From NCBI RefSeq assembly GCF_007625115.1, contig NZ_VMNH01000004.1, positions 186,001-250,000 of the forward strand: a stretch of DNA of 64,000 nt. The letters run 5' to 3'. The DNA comes from Sedimenticola selenatireducens. GTDB lineage: Bacteria; Pseudomonadota; Gammaproteobacteria; Chromatiales; Chromatiaceae. The translations under genes were made by a program, and so were the position numbers. Of this stretch, positions 9,233 through 18,396 are shown piece after piece (within the stretch, counting starts at the first letter, position 1; each line of letters begins with the position of its first letter). A model generated the notes under the pieces. The model was not told where the DNA came from, ran no database searches, and saw only the letters and a program-made list of their open reading frames with translations.

Positions 9233-9431
9233 AGTCAATAGGTAATACTGATTATCAGGGTGTAATCCTGCCTAGAAATATACTTGCTTTGCAACCATTT
9301 CGCATCTCACAACGAACTGTTGAGTCCCGTTTTTTAAATAGATGGTACGCTCGGATAAAAGCGTTAAAATGGCTTACACATCACATACAAGGTCTTTGTT
9401 CGAGAAAGGTCGGTTGATTCAGGGAATAACC

Positions 9432-9899
9432 ATGCAAAACAACGATATATTACGTCGCATACGCTACATCTTTGATCTGGGTGACTCACAGATGCGCGGA
9501 CTGTTTGCCCTGTCGGATTATAAGGTTGGACTTCCCCAGATCCGAAACTGGCTACTGAAGGAAGATGCACCCGAATTTGTTCCTCTAACAGATACACAGC
9601 TCGCCCTCTTCCTGAATGGACTCATTATTGATATGCGCGGCCAAAAGGAGGGGCCCAAGCCCGTACCTGAAAAGCGACTGACCAATAACATCGTATTCAC
9701 AAAACTGAAAATCGCCCTGAACCTGAAGGCTGATGATGTCCTCGCCATTCTCGAATCCGCTGGATTCAGCATCAGCAAACATGAACTGAGTGCACTTTTC
9801 CGCAAGCCAGATCACAAACACTATCGTGAGTGCAAAGATCAGCTATTGCGCAACTTCCTGATGGGTTTACAGAAAACGTATCGTGAGAATGAAGAATGA
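9432..9899 (+). CDS. DUF1456 family protein (YehS-like)
   Basis: This 155-residue protein contains two DUF1456 repeats, about residues 3-68 (NDILRRIRYIFDLGDSQM) and 85-150 (NIVFTKLKIALNLKADDV). This matches E. coli YehS in layout and length. The biochemical function of the family is not established. The internal ATG at 9432 gives the conserved MQNNDILRRI opening. An in-frame start 90 bp further upstream would add 30 residues unlike the family, so I use the later start. It is convergent to the DUF1330 gene. Confidence 0.88.
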   Translation: MQNNDILRRIRYIFDLGDSQMRGLFALSDYKVGLPQIRNWLLKEDAPEFVPLTDTQLALFLNGLIIDMRGQKEGPKPVPEKRLTNNIVFTKLKIALNLKADDVLAILESAGFSISKHELSALFRKPDHKHYRECKDQLLRNFLMGLQKTYRENEE

Positions 9900-9916
9900 A
9901 AGGTTTTGTTGACCCA

Positions 9917-10204
9917 TTATTCTTCATAAGAGAGTAAATCAACCTCAGCGGCTTTCTCTCTGAGCGGGATTAATGATTGATACGCCGGTGAAGAATGCCA
10001 GCCATTGAGCGCGGTTAAATCAGGAAACCGTATTACGACGGTATCAGTATGGGCATGGTTGCCTGAAAGAACAGAACGAAGCTTACCCCTGAATACCAGT
10101 TCAGCACCCCACGGCGCTAACGTAGCAGGCACTTTGTTACGATACTCATTCCACTCATCGATACTTTTCACGGTTATATGGCCAATGAGGTAGGCATTTT
10201 TCAT
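9917..10204 (-). CDS. DUF1330 family protein
   Basis: This 95-residue protein fits the DUF1330 (ferredoxin-like alpha/beta barrel, dimeric) family: MKNAYLIGHITVKSIDEW at the start, GAELVFRGK in the middle, and VVIRFPDLTALNGWHSS and AYQSLIPLRE towards the end. The family lacks a defined reaction. The ATG at 10204 has AAGGA about seven bases upstream. It is the first gene after a short intergenic gap from the unknown gene at 10273-10602 on the same strand. Confidence 0.88.
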   Translation of the reverse strand: MKNAYLIGHITVKSIDEWNEYRNKVPATLAPWGAELVFRGKLRSVLSGNHAHTDTVVIRFPDLTALNGWHSSPAYQSLIPLREKAAEVDLLSYEE

Positions 10205-10272
10205 ACTTGATCCTTCTCTTCCTTATTCAATACAACAAACACATCTGTCGAGCAACGACGAAATACAACTAA

Positions 10273-10602
10273 TCAATTCAGCTCAATGATTGTCCTGGCC
10301 GTCTGTTTATCAATCAAGAGCACAAACTCACAATAGACATTTTCAGTAGCCGGATCATCACCACAACTGCAGCCGGCAATGATCTCACTGAAAAACACGC
10401 CGACTTGAACCTTGATCCGCTTTCCACAATCAACGGCTGTAAGCAGGGAGAATTCCCTGTTTGATCCATCCGCATAACCGCCCTGCTGGACGCCCTGTTG
10501 CAACGGTAATAGCGCCGGATCAAGCGCCATCAACTCTTGCTTGAGTGATTGCTCAAATGATTCGCTGGCCCAATCCTGTAACGCCTGTTTGAGTATTATC
10601 AA
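10273..10602 (-). CDS. Hypothetical cysteine-containing protein
   Basis: The reading frame encodes about 109 residues from a TTG at 10602. The open frame extends eight codons further upstream to a TAG without an ATG or GTG. It begins with an amphipathic helix (ALQDWASESFEQSLKQEL) and ends in a beta-rich part with a Cys cluster (GCSCGDDPA, then YCEF). I do not recognise the family. The Cys spacing could bind a metal. There is no signal peptide. Coding is supported by the even amino-acid composition and the position between two same-strand genes. The start is uncertain. Confidence 0.55.
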   Translation of the reverse strand: MIILKQALQDWASESFEQSLKQELMALDPALLPLQQGVQQGGYADGSNREFSLLTAVDCGKRIKVQVGVFFSEIIAGCSCGDDPATENVYCEFVLLIDKQTARTIIELN

Positions 10603-10668
10603 CGCCTCAACCTGATCAATCCAATCCTATTTACAGAAGGACAATGACATTTAACACAGCGGCAATAT

Positions 10669-11010
10669 TTACGGCTTGACTGCAATACACTCAGCGACGG
10701 GCCGCTGATCACTACCACTCTCCTTGCAGTAATACAGTTGTCCATCCGCATAGCCTACCCAGGCACGCTGCTGACTGTTACTGATATCAGTCACCGCTGA
10801 ACCATGCGCATCTAACGCTGTGGTGCAGGAAGTCCAGAAAGGTACGGCCGTTCCCCCGCCTCCATTACAGAATCGCACCGCACCATCCGTATAGCCCACC
10901 CAGGCACCATTGGAATTATTGGTAGAGATGACACTGATGCCACTCGCGGCTGATAGCGAACCTGCAAGCCCAAACAGCCCCAGCAGAAGCAACCCCATTC
11001 GTTTATCCAT
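10669..11010 (-). CDS. Small secreted protein with two WVGYxDG repeats
   Basis: This 113-residue protein has a clear signal peptide (MDKRMGLLLLGLFGLAGSLSA, cut near ASG). The mature part contains two similar units, GAWVGYTDGAVRFC...C and RAWVGYADGQLYYC...C, each about 45 residues with a Cys pair that could form a disulfide. The ATG at 11010 has AAAGGAGATG seven bases upstream, a strong ribosome-binding site. The function is unknown. The repeats look like small beta hairpins of an extracytoplasmic binding protein. It lies 79 bp downstream of sbcC on the same strand but probably has its own promoter. Confidence 0.72.
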   Translation of the reverse strand: MDKRMGLLLLGLFGLAGSLSAASGISVISTNNSNGAWVGYTDGAVRFCNGGGGTAVPFWTSCTTALDAHGSAVTDISNSQQRAWVGYADGQLYYCKESGSDQRPVAECIAVKP

Positions 11011-11088
11011 AACAGCATCTCCTTTCCCAGTTATACGTGTTACAAGCGTAGTTCAATTCGGTTTCAATTCCAGTACATCTGAACTTTA

Positions 11089-14000
11089 TTACGGTGTGAC
11101 TAGCGTAACATGGCTACCGGCTCGACTCGGTATGATGTCCAGTCGCAGCGGCATCTGTTCCTTCAATTCCGCTACGTGAGAAATCACCCCGACCATGCGC
11201 CCCGATGCCTGCAGGTCAATGAGCGTGCGAATTGCCAAATCAAGAGAATCAGGATCCAATGAACCGAATCCCTCATCAATAAACAGCGTATCAAGCCGTA
11301 TACCGCCCGAATAGGCTTGCACTACATCAGACAACCCCAAGGCCAGCGACAGAGCCGCCAGGAAGCTCTCCCCCCCTGACAGGGTGGCCACAGGCCGACA
11401 CTTTCCACTGTAGGCATCCTCCACCTCCAACTCAAGCCCAGAGGCACGATTACCTTTCGCCCGTGCCTCTTTGCGGAGCAGTTGATAGCGTCCCTTGGTC
11501 ATGAGATGCAGTCGGTGACTCGCTTCAATTAAGACATCATCCAGCAATACACTGAGGACAAAACGCTGCAGACTGATCTTGTCACCTGTTTGGCCATTGG
11601 CCACATCACTCAGCGTTCCAATCAGCGCATAGTACTTTTCAAGCGTTTCACACTGTTGTTCGATACGCTGTAATTCTTGCTCGGCACGCTGGAGTTGTCC
11701 CAGGCGCTTATCCAGGGTTTGCCAATGCGCCTCAGTTTCAGCCTTTGTTTTTGCTATCTGTTCCAGCGCTTGCTGCATAACGACTAAGTCTGGAAGCTGC
11801 TGACCCTCTAGTCGGAATTGCTGCTGTTTTAATGCCCCGGCATTTTGTTGGACCGCCGTTTCATACGCCTGCAGTTGTACTTTGCATGCTGCCTTTGTTG
11901 CTTCATCCATCAATGCCCGCAGAAAATGCGCTTCATCTTTAAAAGCGCTTTTACTCAAGGCACTCATCCACTGAGACTCACTGGACTGCTTGGCACTCAG
12001 TAGCGCTATTTTCTGCTCTTCTGCCGCACTTGACGTTGCCTTGGCCGCTTCCCAATCACCATGGGCATGTTGATGCTCTTCCTGCGTAGCTTTTATGGCA
12101 CCAGATAGTCGCTCGATCTCACTGCGTACCTGTTTGATGGCTTCTGCGAGCATACCCGCTTGACGGTAGGGCTCAGGTAACTCCTGCTCGGCACTCTGCA
12201 GTTCACTTCGAATGGCCGCCAGCTCAACACGTGCTTCTGCCAGCTGTTTATTGACCTCATCAAGAGTTGACTGCGATTCAGTCACCTGCTGCTGTAATTG
12301 CTGATCGGCTGTTTCGAGTGCTTGCAGAGTGCTCTGGTTTTTTGTAAGCAGCTCTGCTTGGTGCTTTAGTCTTTTCTGGTGTTCTTGCAGTTGTGTCACT
12401 GTCTGCTCGGAGACATCACCCAAAGCTTCCTGTTTTCTGTTTATCTGATCAACCAAACTTTCCAAACCACTTTTAATGTGGGCATAGTTTTCACGTGCAG
12501 AGGTCAATTGCGTCTGGGCTTGCTGAACACGCTTCGCAGATTGCTCCAACTCAAGCTCTGAGGGAAGAGGCTCCAACGTGGTAGCAGGTGCCGGATGGGA
12601 AACACTGCCGCATACCGGGCATGGCTGATCAATCTCTAGATCCCGCGCCAGGAGTGCGGCCTGTCCGTTGTGCCAGCTCAGTTGAATGATCTTATCCTGT
12701 TCAACAAGCCTATCAAGATCGCTTGCCAGTTTTTTGCCTGCTTTTTCTGCCTTGTCCAACTGCTGCTGTTTTTCATTACGCTGAACGATCAGCGCCTCAA
12801 TCGCCTGGCGTTCTCCTAGCTGATTTGTAATCTGTTGAAGTTGCAATGGCGCATCAAGCAGATTAGAAAGGGCTTGTTGAAGCTGTGACCGTTCCTGCTG
12901 GTTCTTTAAACGCCGATCCGATTGTTGCTGATAGTCATCTGCAATCTTCCGCTGCCCGGCACTCGCGGCCAGCTCGGTACGTACGGCACTGTCCAGTTTG
13001 ATGCGTACCTGTTCAAGTCGCACAGCACGCTCTTGATAGCCATTCAGTGTTGATAACTGCTGTTTGGCGTTATCAAGTGAGTGGGTCAATTGATCCGCGT
13101 TGGCTACGTCAATGAGGGATTTATCCAGCCGTTGTTTTGAATCCGTTAACCGCTGATTGGCTCCCAGCAGTTTACGTTCGATTACTGAAAACTCAAGCCG
13201 ATACCGATCCCGCGTCTGCATGAGAGGCCTGATCTGATCCGCCTGCTCAGACCATTGAAGTTGTTGCTGTTTAGCATCAATTTTGGAGCGCTGCTTTTCC
13301 AACTCACCTCGCTGGTGTCGCAAACGCTCCAGCACTTGAAAGTCTTCACTAATCGAGCGGGCCTGCTCAAACTGCTTTAATGCAAGGGTATAATCTTTTT
13401 CGCTGATGCTTTTCTGTTGCAAGGCCTGTTCGACCGCTGGCTGTAACTCACTGAGACCATGCAGTAACTCCTGTTTCTGTTGCAGACCGATACCTTCCAA
13501 AATGCCCTGTTGTACCTTCCGGCTATTCTCTACCTCGCGACGTATTCCGGCAGAACGCACTTTCAGTTGCTCTTCAAGCTGTCGGTAGATACGGGTCTGG
13601 AACAGTTGACTGAATATCGCCTCCCGCGCCTTAGATTCAGCCAGCAATAGTTCTCGGAATTTCCCCTGAGGGAGTACCATTACCTGACGAAACTGCTCCA
13701 CACTGAGACCGGTTAACTGCTCAATCTCTCGAGTCGCCTCTGTCACTTTATTGGCAACAATTAATTGCTCACCGATATCCGGATCAAGACGCCAGAACTG
13801 TGCTTCAGCCGCTTGCGTGGTAGTGCCTTCTCCTCGTGCCTTGGGCCGCTGTTGTTCCGGCACCCGACGAACCCGATAGCGTGATCCTGACAGTTCAAAA
13901 ATGAAATCAACTTCTGTGAGCAGATCATCCGGTGCATGATCACAGCGCATCTGACTACCTTCCCGTTCATCACCCGTGGTGCGACCATAGAGGGCAAAGC

Positions 14001-14145
14001 AGATGGCATCCAGCAGAGTGGTCTTTCCTGAACCGGTGGGTCCATTAATAAGAAAGAGTGGGTTTTCCCCAAGCGCTTCAAACGGGATGGTCTCACTCCC
14101 CTGGAAAGGACCAAAGGCAGTCAACGTAAGGGAACAGGGACGCAT
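11089..14145 (-). CDS. sbcC: Exonuclease subunit SbcC
   Basis: This 1018-residue Rad50-like ATPase partners SbcD to cleave DNA hairpins and process double-strand ends. The Walker A motif (NGPTGSGKTTLLDAICFALYG, near residue 40) and ABC signature and Walker B near the C-terminus (LSGGESFLAALSLALGLSD; LFIDEGFGSLD) frame two long coiled coils. Between the coils, about residues 500-530, is the zinc-hook motif CPVC (DQPCPVCGSVSHPA). I use the ATG at 14145, one base after the sbcD stop, not an upstream alternative inside sbcD. The length matches E. coli SbcC (1048). It is the last gene of an operon that begins with RND efflux genes. Confidence 0.95.
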   Translation of the reverse strand: MRPCSLTLTAFGPFQGSETIPFEALGENPLFLINGPTGSGKTTLLDAICFALYGRTTGDEREGSQMRCDHAPDDLLTEVDFIFELSGSRYRVRRVPEQQRPKARGEGTTTQAAEAQFWRLDPDIGEQLIVANKVTEATREIEQLTGLSVEQFRQVMVLPQGKFRELLLAESKAREAIFSQLFQTRIYRQLEEQLKVRSAGIRREVENSRKVQQGILEGIGLQQKQELLHGLSELQPAVEQALQQKSISEKDYTLALKQFEQARSISEDFQVLERLRHQRGELEKQRSKIDAKQQQLQWSEQADQIRPLMQTRDRYRLEFSVIERKLLGANQRLTDSKQRLDKSLIDVANADQLTHSLDNAKQQLSTLNGYQERAVRLEQVRIKLDSAVRTELAASAGQRKIADDYQQQSDRRLKNQQERSQLQQALSNLLDAPLQLQQITNQLGERQAIEALIVQRNEKQQQLDKAEKAGKKLASDLDRLVEQDKIIQLSWHNGQAALLARDLEIDQPCPVCGSVSHPAPATTLEPLPSELELEQSAKRVQQAQTQLTSARENYAHIKSGLESLVDQINRKQEALGDVSEQTVTQLQEHQKRLKHQAELLTKNQSTLQALETADQQLQQQVTESQSTLDEVNKQLAEARVELAAIRSELQSAEQELPEPYRQAGMLAEAIKQVRSEIERLSGAIKATQEEHQHAHGDWEAAKATSSAAEEQKIALLSAKQSSESQWMSALSKSAFKDEAHFLRALMDEATKAACKVQLQAYETAVQQNAGALKQQQFRLEGQQLPDLVVMQQALEQIAKTKAETEAHWQTLDKRLGQLQRAEQELQRIEQQCETLEKYYALIGTLSDVANGQTGDKISLQRFVLSVLLDDVLIEASHRLHLMTKGRYQLLRKEARAKGNRASGLELEVEDAYSGKCRPVATLSGGESFLAALSLALGLSDVVQAYSGGIRLDTLFIDEGFGSLDPDSLDLAIRTLIDLQASGRMVGVISHVAELKEQMPLRLDIIPSRAGSHVTLVTP

Positions 14146-14146
14146 C

Positions 14147-15289
14147 TCAGACCGGTCCCTCTTTATGAACCGACTCCAGTACCTCAGCAATAATAGTGCA
14201 CTGTTCCTGCGTCAGCGGTTCTCCTCGCATCTGCTGATAAAAATCCTGGAACATGGCCAGCTCACCCCGCTTCAGTTGATCCCGATGCAGTGCACGCTGT
14301 TCACCGTTCACCATTAGTCCTGGGCGTTCCAAATGCAACACATTGGGATAGACTGAGCGTAACTTACCCATGATATCCAGTATGGCGTGACTATCGGTAA
14401 GACGTACCAGCAGGTAGTCATCAAAATTTGGATCAGTTTTTCCCTGCTGCAGCAGTTCATCAAGCGCACCATCAAGGATGCGCATGTCATGCAGTGGTTG
14501 CAGATCAACCTGTTCAATAGTGTGTGCGCCTGATGCATCAACATCCACAAGCGTCACTGACTTATGATGAAGTGCTTCTGAGAAAGAGTATTTGAGAAGG
14601 GAACCGGAATAGCGGATATGCGCCGCCCCCCTGAATTGCCTGCCGTGCAGATGACCCAATGCTGCATATTCAAACGGCATGAAATGTTCTGGGGAGACCC
14701 ATTCTGCCCCACCTATCGAGAGGGGACGCTCTGATTCAGACACCTCTCCGCCTGCCAGAAAGCAGTGTCCTAATACTACGCAGGGATAGCGACCCCGATT
14801 ATGTTCCAGAATACGCTGGGTCAACAACCCCATGGCGGCGTCATGTGTCGTCACCGTTTCATTAAGCAGATGACGGACAGTGACCGGATCGGCATAGGGG
14901 ATAGGATAGAAGGCCACCTCTGCACCGGCCGCACCCAGAATAATGGGGCGCAGCTCCTGTTCAAGTTGCCCGGCAATATATAGACCGGCCTTGGCCAACT
15001 GCCTGGAGCCAAACCCTAACCGTTCAGGCCCATCATGATTACCCGCAATCATGATGACCGGCACCCCTAAATCAATGCAGATACGATGAAGCACTTCATC
15101 CAGGAGAGAAACGGCTGCTGCTGGCGGGACGGAACGATCATAGATATCGCCCGCTACCAGCATGACATCCACCTGACGTGAGTCAATCAACTCAATCAAC
15201 TGCGCCAACACATGGCGCTGATCTTCAAGCAGTGACAGGTTATGAAACTGACGACCAATATGCCAGTCAGCGGTATGCAGAATCCTCAT
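14147..15289 (-). CDS. sbcD: Exonuclease subunit SbcD
   Basis: This 380-residue calcineurin-like metallophosphoesterase is the nuclease subunit of SbcCD (Mre11 homologue). The family metal motifs are visible: DWHIGR near the start (HTADWHIG), VAGDIYDR, AGNHDGPERL, and GHLHGRQF. Its ATG overlaps the stop of the RND permease gene in an ATGA (15286-15289), and sbcC follows after one base. Translation of all three is therefore probably coupled. Pairing sbcD with an efflux pump is unusual. Confidence 0.95.
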   Translation of the reverse strand: MRILHTADWHIGRQFHNLSLLEDQRHVLAQLIELIDSRQVDVMLVAGDIYDRSVPPAAAVSLLDEVLHRICIDLGVPVIMIAGNHDGPERLGFGSRQLAKAGLYIAGQLEQELRPIILGAAGAEVAFYPIPYADPVTVRHLLNETVTTHDAAMGLLTQRILEHNRGRYPCVVLGHCFLAGGEVSESERPLSIGGAEWVSPEHFMPFEYAALGHLHGRQFRGAAHIRYSGSLLKYSFSEALHHKSVTLVDVDASGAHTIEQVDLQPLHDMRILDGALDELLQQGKTDPNFDDYLLVRLTDSHAILDIMGKLRSVYPNVLHLERPGLMVNGEQRALHRDQLKRGELAMFQDFYQQMRGEPLTQEQCTIIAEVLESVHKEGPV

Positions 15290-18200
15290 TTAGCCATCAG
15301 CCGCTTCCAGGTAGCGATACCGTTCTCCATAAGCAGGTAATTGACCGGAACCATCAGCAAGGTGATGAAGGTGGCAAACAGGATACCGAAACCCAGTGAC
15401 ACCGCCATGGGGATCAGAAATTGTGACTGCGTCGATTGCTCAAAAAGTAAGGGCATAAGGCCAATAAAAGTGGTCAGTGACGTCAGCATAACCGGGCGAA
15501 AACGCGCTACGCCAGCTTTCAATATAGCCTCATACAGTCCTGATTCTTTCTTGTGGTTATTAATAAAGTCTACCAGCACCAAACTGTCATTAATTACCAC
15601 ACCGACCAACGCCATCATACCCAACATACTGAGCATGGTCAGGTCCATACCCATTATCCAGTGCCCCCCTAAGGCACCAATAGCACCGAATGGGATAATC
15701 GACATCACCACCAGTGGCTGAAGATAGGATTTGAATGGAATAGCCAGCAAGCCATAGATTACAAACAGCATAATCAACAGCCCAATACCCATAGAACTGA
15801 AAGACTCCTGTTGCTCTTTCATCTCACCTTCAAAGCTGTAATTAACCCCCGGGTATTGCAGTAAAAGCGTATCAATATAGGTTTGTAACTCGCCCTGTAA
15901 CACGGTCATATTGGCCGTGGCTTTATTGATATCAGCCGACACTTTCACTGTACGATAACGATTGATACGAATAATCGAGGTCGGGCTTTTACCTGGTTTC
16001 AACGTGACCACTTGACCCAAAGGTACACTAAGACCGCTGGCATTGGTGATACGCAGATCCTGCAGATTAGCAACTGATTTACGCTCAGACTCAGGAAAAC
16101 GAACCATGACGCGAATATCATCACGACCACGCTGAATACGCTGCACCTGAAAACCGTGGAAACCATTACGAATCTGATTGAGGATATCAGTGCGCGTCAA
16201 GCCCAGCGCATGCGCCTCTTTTTTGAGTTCAATCTGCAACTCCTGCTTACCATCTGACAGGGTATCGCTGATATCAAAAACGGCAGGATACAGTGCCAGA
16301 TGGGCCTTCATTTTATCGGCCACTTCAGAGAGCACTGGAAAATCAATGCCGGAAAACTGTATCTCTATCGGATCAGAGACACGCCCTATCTCCGCCCGGA
16401 ATGTCACGTTTTCTGCGCCAGGAATCACCCCGATCATTTTGCGCCACTCTTTGACCAAATCGGTACTGGTCAATTTAGAGGTACGATCCTCTGGCGCCAC
16501 AATCTCAAACATCACTCGACCCGTATGTGACCCGCTGGTTCGTCCACCACTGTTACCGGTCGTGGACTGAATATCCAGTACAAGATCAATGCCATCCTCA
16601 TCACGATATTTCTTCTTCAGTGCAAACGCCGCATCCGTCATCTTTTGCACATACCGATCCGTCACCTCAAAGGGTGTTCCCGTCGGCATAGTCAACGATG
16701 CGCGTGCCAGTTCACTCTGTACCCGCGGCCAGAATGTAAACCGTGTCCAGCCCGTCGTTGCCAGGGTAATCATAATCATCAGGATACCGCAAAACAGGAT
16801 CAATGTTGTCCAGCGGTGGTTCAGCGCTTGCTGTAATAACGGTTTATAAAATCGTAGGATGCCTTGCTCAAAACCGTCCGCAAATCGATGTTGAAAACGT
16901 TCAAACCACCCCTGCGACTTCAACTCAGACCGCAATTTGATATGTTTTAGATGCGCGGGTAAAACAAACTTTGATTCAATCAGTGAAAACAGAAAAATCG
17001 GTATCACTACAACCGGGATCTGGGCAAAGAGCAGTCCACGAGTCCCCTCAATAAAAGCCAGTGGCAAAAAAGCTGCGATGGTGGTCAATATACCAAAGGT
17101 AACAGGCACTGCGACTTCACGGGTGCCGCGTATGGCGGCTTCCAGTCCATTCTCCGCGTGCCGCAGATGGGTATAGACATTTTCTCCGGTAACGATGGCG
17201 TCATCTACCACAATACCGAGTACCAGCAGGAAGGCAAAAAGACTGAACACATTCAGCGTGACGTCAAAAAACGGCATCGCCACAAAGGCCCCCATAAAAC
17301 TCACGGGAACACCAATAAAGACCCAGAAGGCAATGGAAGGCCGTAAAAACAGGGTCAACAACAAAAGTACCAGCACACCACCCTGAATAGCATTATTGGC
17401 AAGCGTCTTGAGTCGCTTCTTAACAATTCGGGAACGGTCACGCCATGTGGTCAACTCTACGCCTTGGGGTAAAGCATGCTGACGCTCTTCCACATACGCC
17501 TTGACCTTGTCGGCTACATCAATGGCACTTTGGTCACTCACTCTATAGACATCAATAAATGCAGCCATCTTTCCATTGAAGCGACTACGCAGTGACGTCT
17601 CTTCAAAACCATCAATCACCGTGGCAAGATCTTTAACACGAAGCAGACTGCCATCGGGTTGAGTCAGCACAATAATGTTATCAAACTGATCCCGGCGGTA
17701 GGCCTGCCCCTTGGAGCGGATCAGGATCTCACCACCCTCAGCCTTGATATTTCCGGCTGAAAGATCCAAGGCACTGCTGGTAATTGCCTGCGCCACATCA
17801 CGCAAGGTAATGCCATACTGACGCAGACTATTCTCTGACACCTCAATGGCAACCTCATAGGCCCGCACAGAGTCCAGTTCGACTTGCGTGACACCGGGAA
17901 TACGCAACAGATCATCACGCACCTGTTCCGCTTGGGTACGGATCTCCTGTTCCGAATAGGGACCCGCTACCGCCACCGTGATAACCTCTCGGCGCCGGGT
18001 CGCCAGGCTGACAACCGGCTTTTCCGCTTCAACAGGAAGATTATTGATAGCATCGACCCGACTCTTGATATCGGCCAGTAACTCGCGCGGATCATAGCCG
18101 GACTCTATCTCCAGACCGACACTCGCGGTTCCTTCCGCAGAACGACTGGTGATCTCCTTGATGCCTTCGAGATCCTGCACTGCCTCCTCTACCAGAATGG

Positions 18201-18387
18201 CGATGCCTTGTTCAGCATCCTCCGGCGTTGCGCCACGTAGATTGATCACCACATTGATCTGCTGTGCCTCCAAAGTTGGAAACACCTCAAGTGGAATGCG
18301 ATGATAAAGAGACATTAAACCAAGGATAAGCAAGCTCACCATCAATAGATTGGCGGCAACATGATTACGTGCAAACCAGGCGATCAT
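15286..18387 (-). CDS. RND efflux permease (AcrB/HAE1-like)
   Basis: This 1033-residue inner-membrane proton antiporter has the RND duplicated layout: TM1 near residues 12-30, a large periplasmic loop, TM2-6 (about 335-480), TM7 near 530, a second loop and TM8-12 (about 850-1020). TM4 contains GIVVDDAIVTGEN, with the Asp pair needed for proton relay. The substrate is not deducible. Sequence style is that of the broad 'efflux RND transporter permease subunit' group, not the heavy-metal CusA type. It follows the membrane-fusion protein by 9 bp and overlaps sbcD by 4 bp. No outer-membrane channel gene is nearby, so TolC is presumably supplied from elsewhere. Confidence 0.93.
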   Translation of the reverse strand: MIAWFARNHVAANLLMVSLLILGLMSLYHRIPLEVFPTLEAQQINVVINLRGATPEDAEQGIAILVEEAVQDLEGIKEITSRSAEGTASVGLEIESGYDPRELLADIKSRVDAINNLPVEAEKPVVSLATRRREVITVAVAGPYSEQEIRTQAEQVRDDLLRIPGVTQVELDSVRAYEVAIEVSENSLRQYGITLRDVAQAITSSALDLSAGNIKAEGGEILIRSKGQAYRRDQFDNIIVLTQPDGSLLRVKDLATVIDGFEETSLRSRFNGKMAAFIDVYRVSDQSAIDVADKVKAYVEERQHALPQGVELTTWRDRSRIVKKRLKTLANNAIQGGVLVLLLLTLFLRPSIAFWVFIGVPVSFMGAFVAMPFFDVTLNVFSLFAFLLVLGIVVDDAIVTGENVYTHLRHAENGLEAAIRGTREVAVPVTFGILTTIAAFLPLAFIEGTRGLLFAQIPVVVIPIFLFSLIESKFVLPAHLKHIKLRSELKSQGWFERFQHRFADGFEQGILRFYKPLLQQALNHRWTTLILFCGILMIMITLATTGWTRFTFWPRVQSELARASLTMPTGTPFEVTDRYVQKMTDAAFALKKKYRDEDGIDLVLDIQSTTGNSGGRTSGSHTGRVMFEIVAPEDRTSKLTSTDLVKEWRKMIGVIPGAENVTFRAEIGRVSDPIEIQFSGIDFPVLSEVADKMKAHLALYPAVFDISDTLSDGKQELQIELKKEAHALGLTRTDILNQIRNGFHGFQVQRIQRGRDDIRVMVRFPESERKSVANLQDLRITNASGLSVPLGQVVTLKPGKSPTSIIRINRYRTVKVSADINKATANMTVLQGELQTYIDTLLLQYPGVNYSFEGEMKEQQESFSSMGIGLLIMLFVIYGLLAIPFKSYLQPLVVMSIIPFGAIGALGGHWIMGMDLTMLSMLGMMALVGVVINDSLVLVDFINNHKKESGLYEAILKAGVARFRPVMLTSLTTFIGLMPLLFEQSTQSQFLIPMAVSLGFGILFATFITLLMVPVNYLLMENGIATWKRLMAK

Positions 18388-18396
18388 GGGCAGGTC

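Noticed and set aside
15286-18387. Heavy-metal (CusA-type) RND assignment
   Set aside because: No Met-rich or His-rich metal sites were apparent; general efflux is the safer call.
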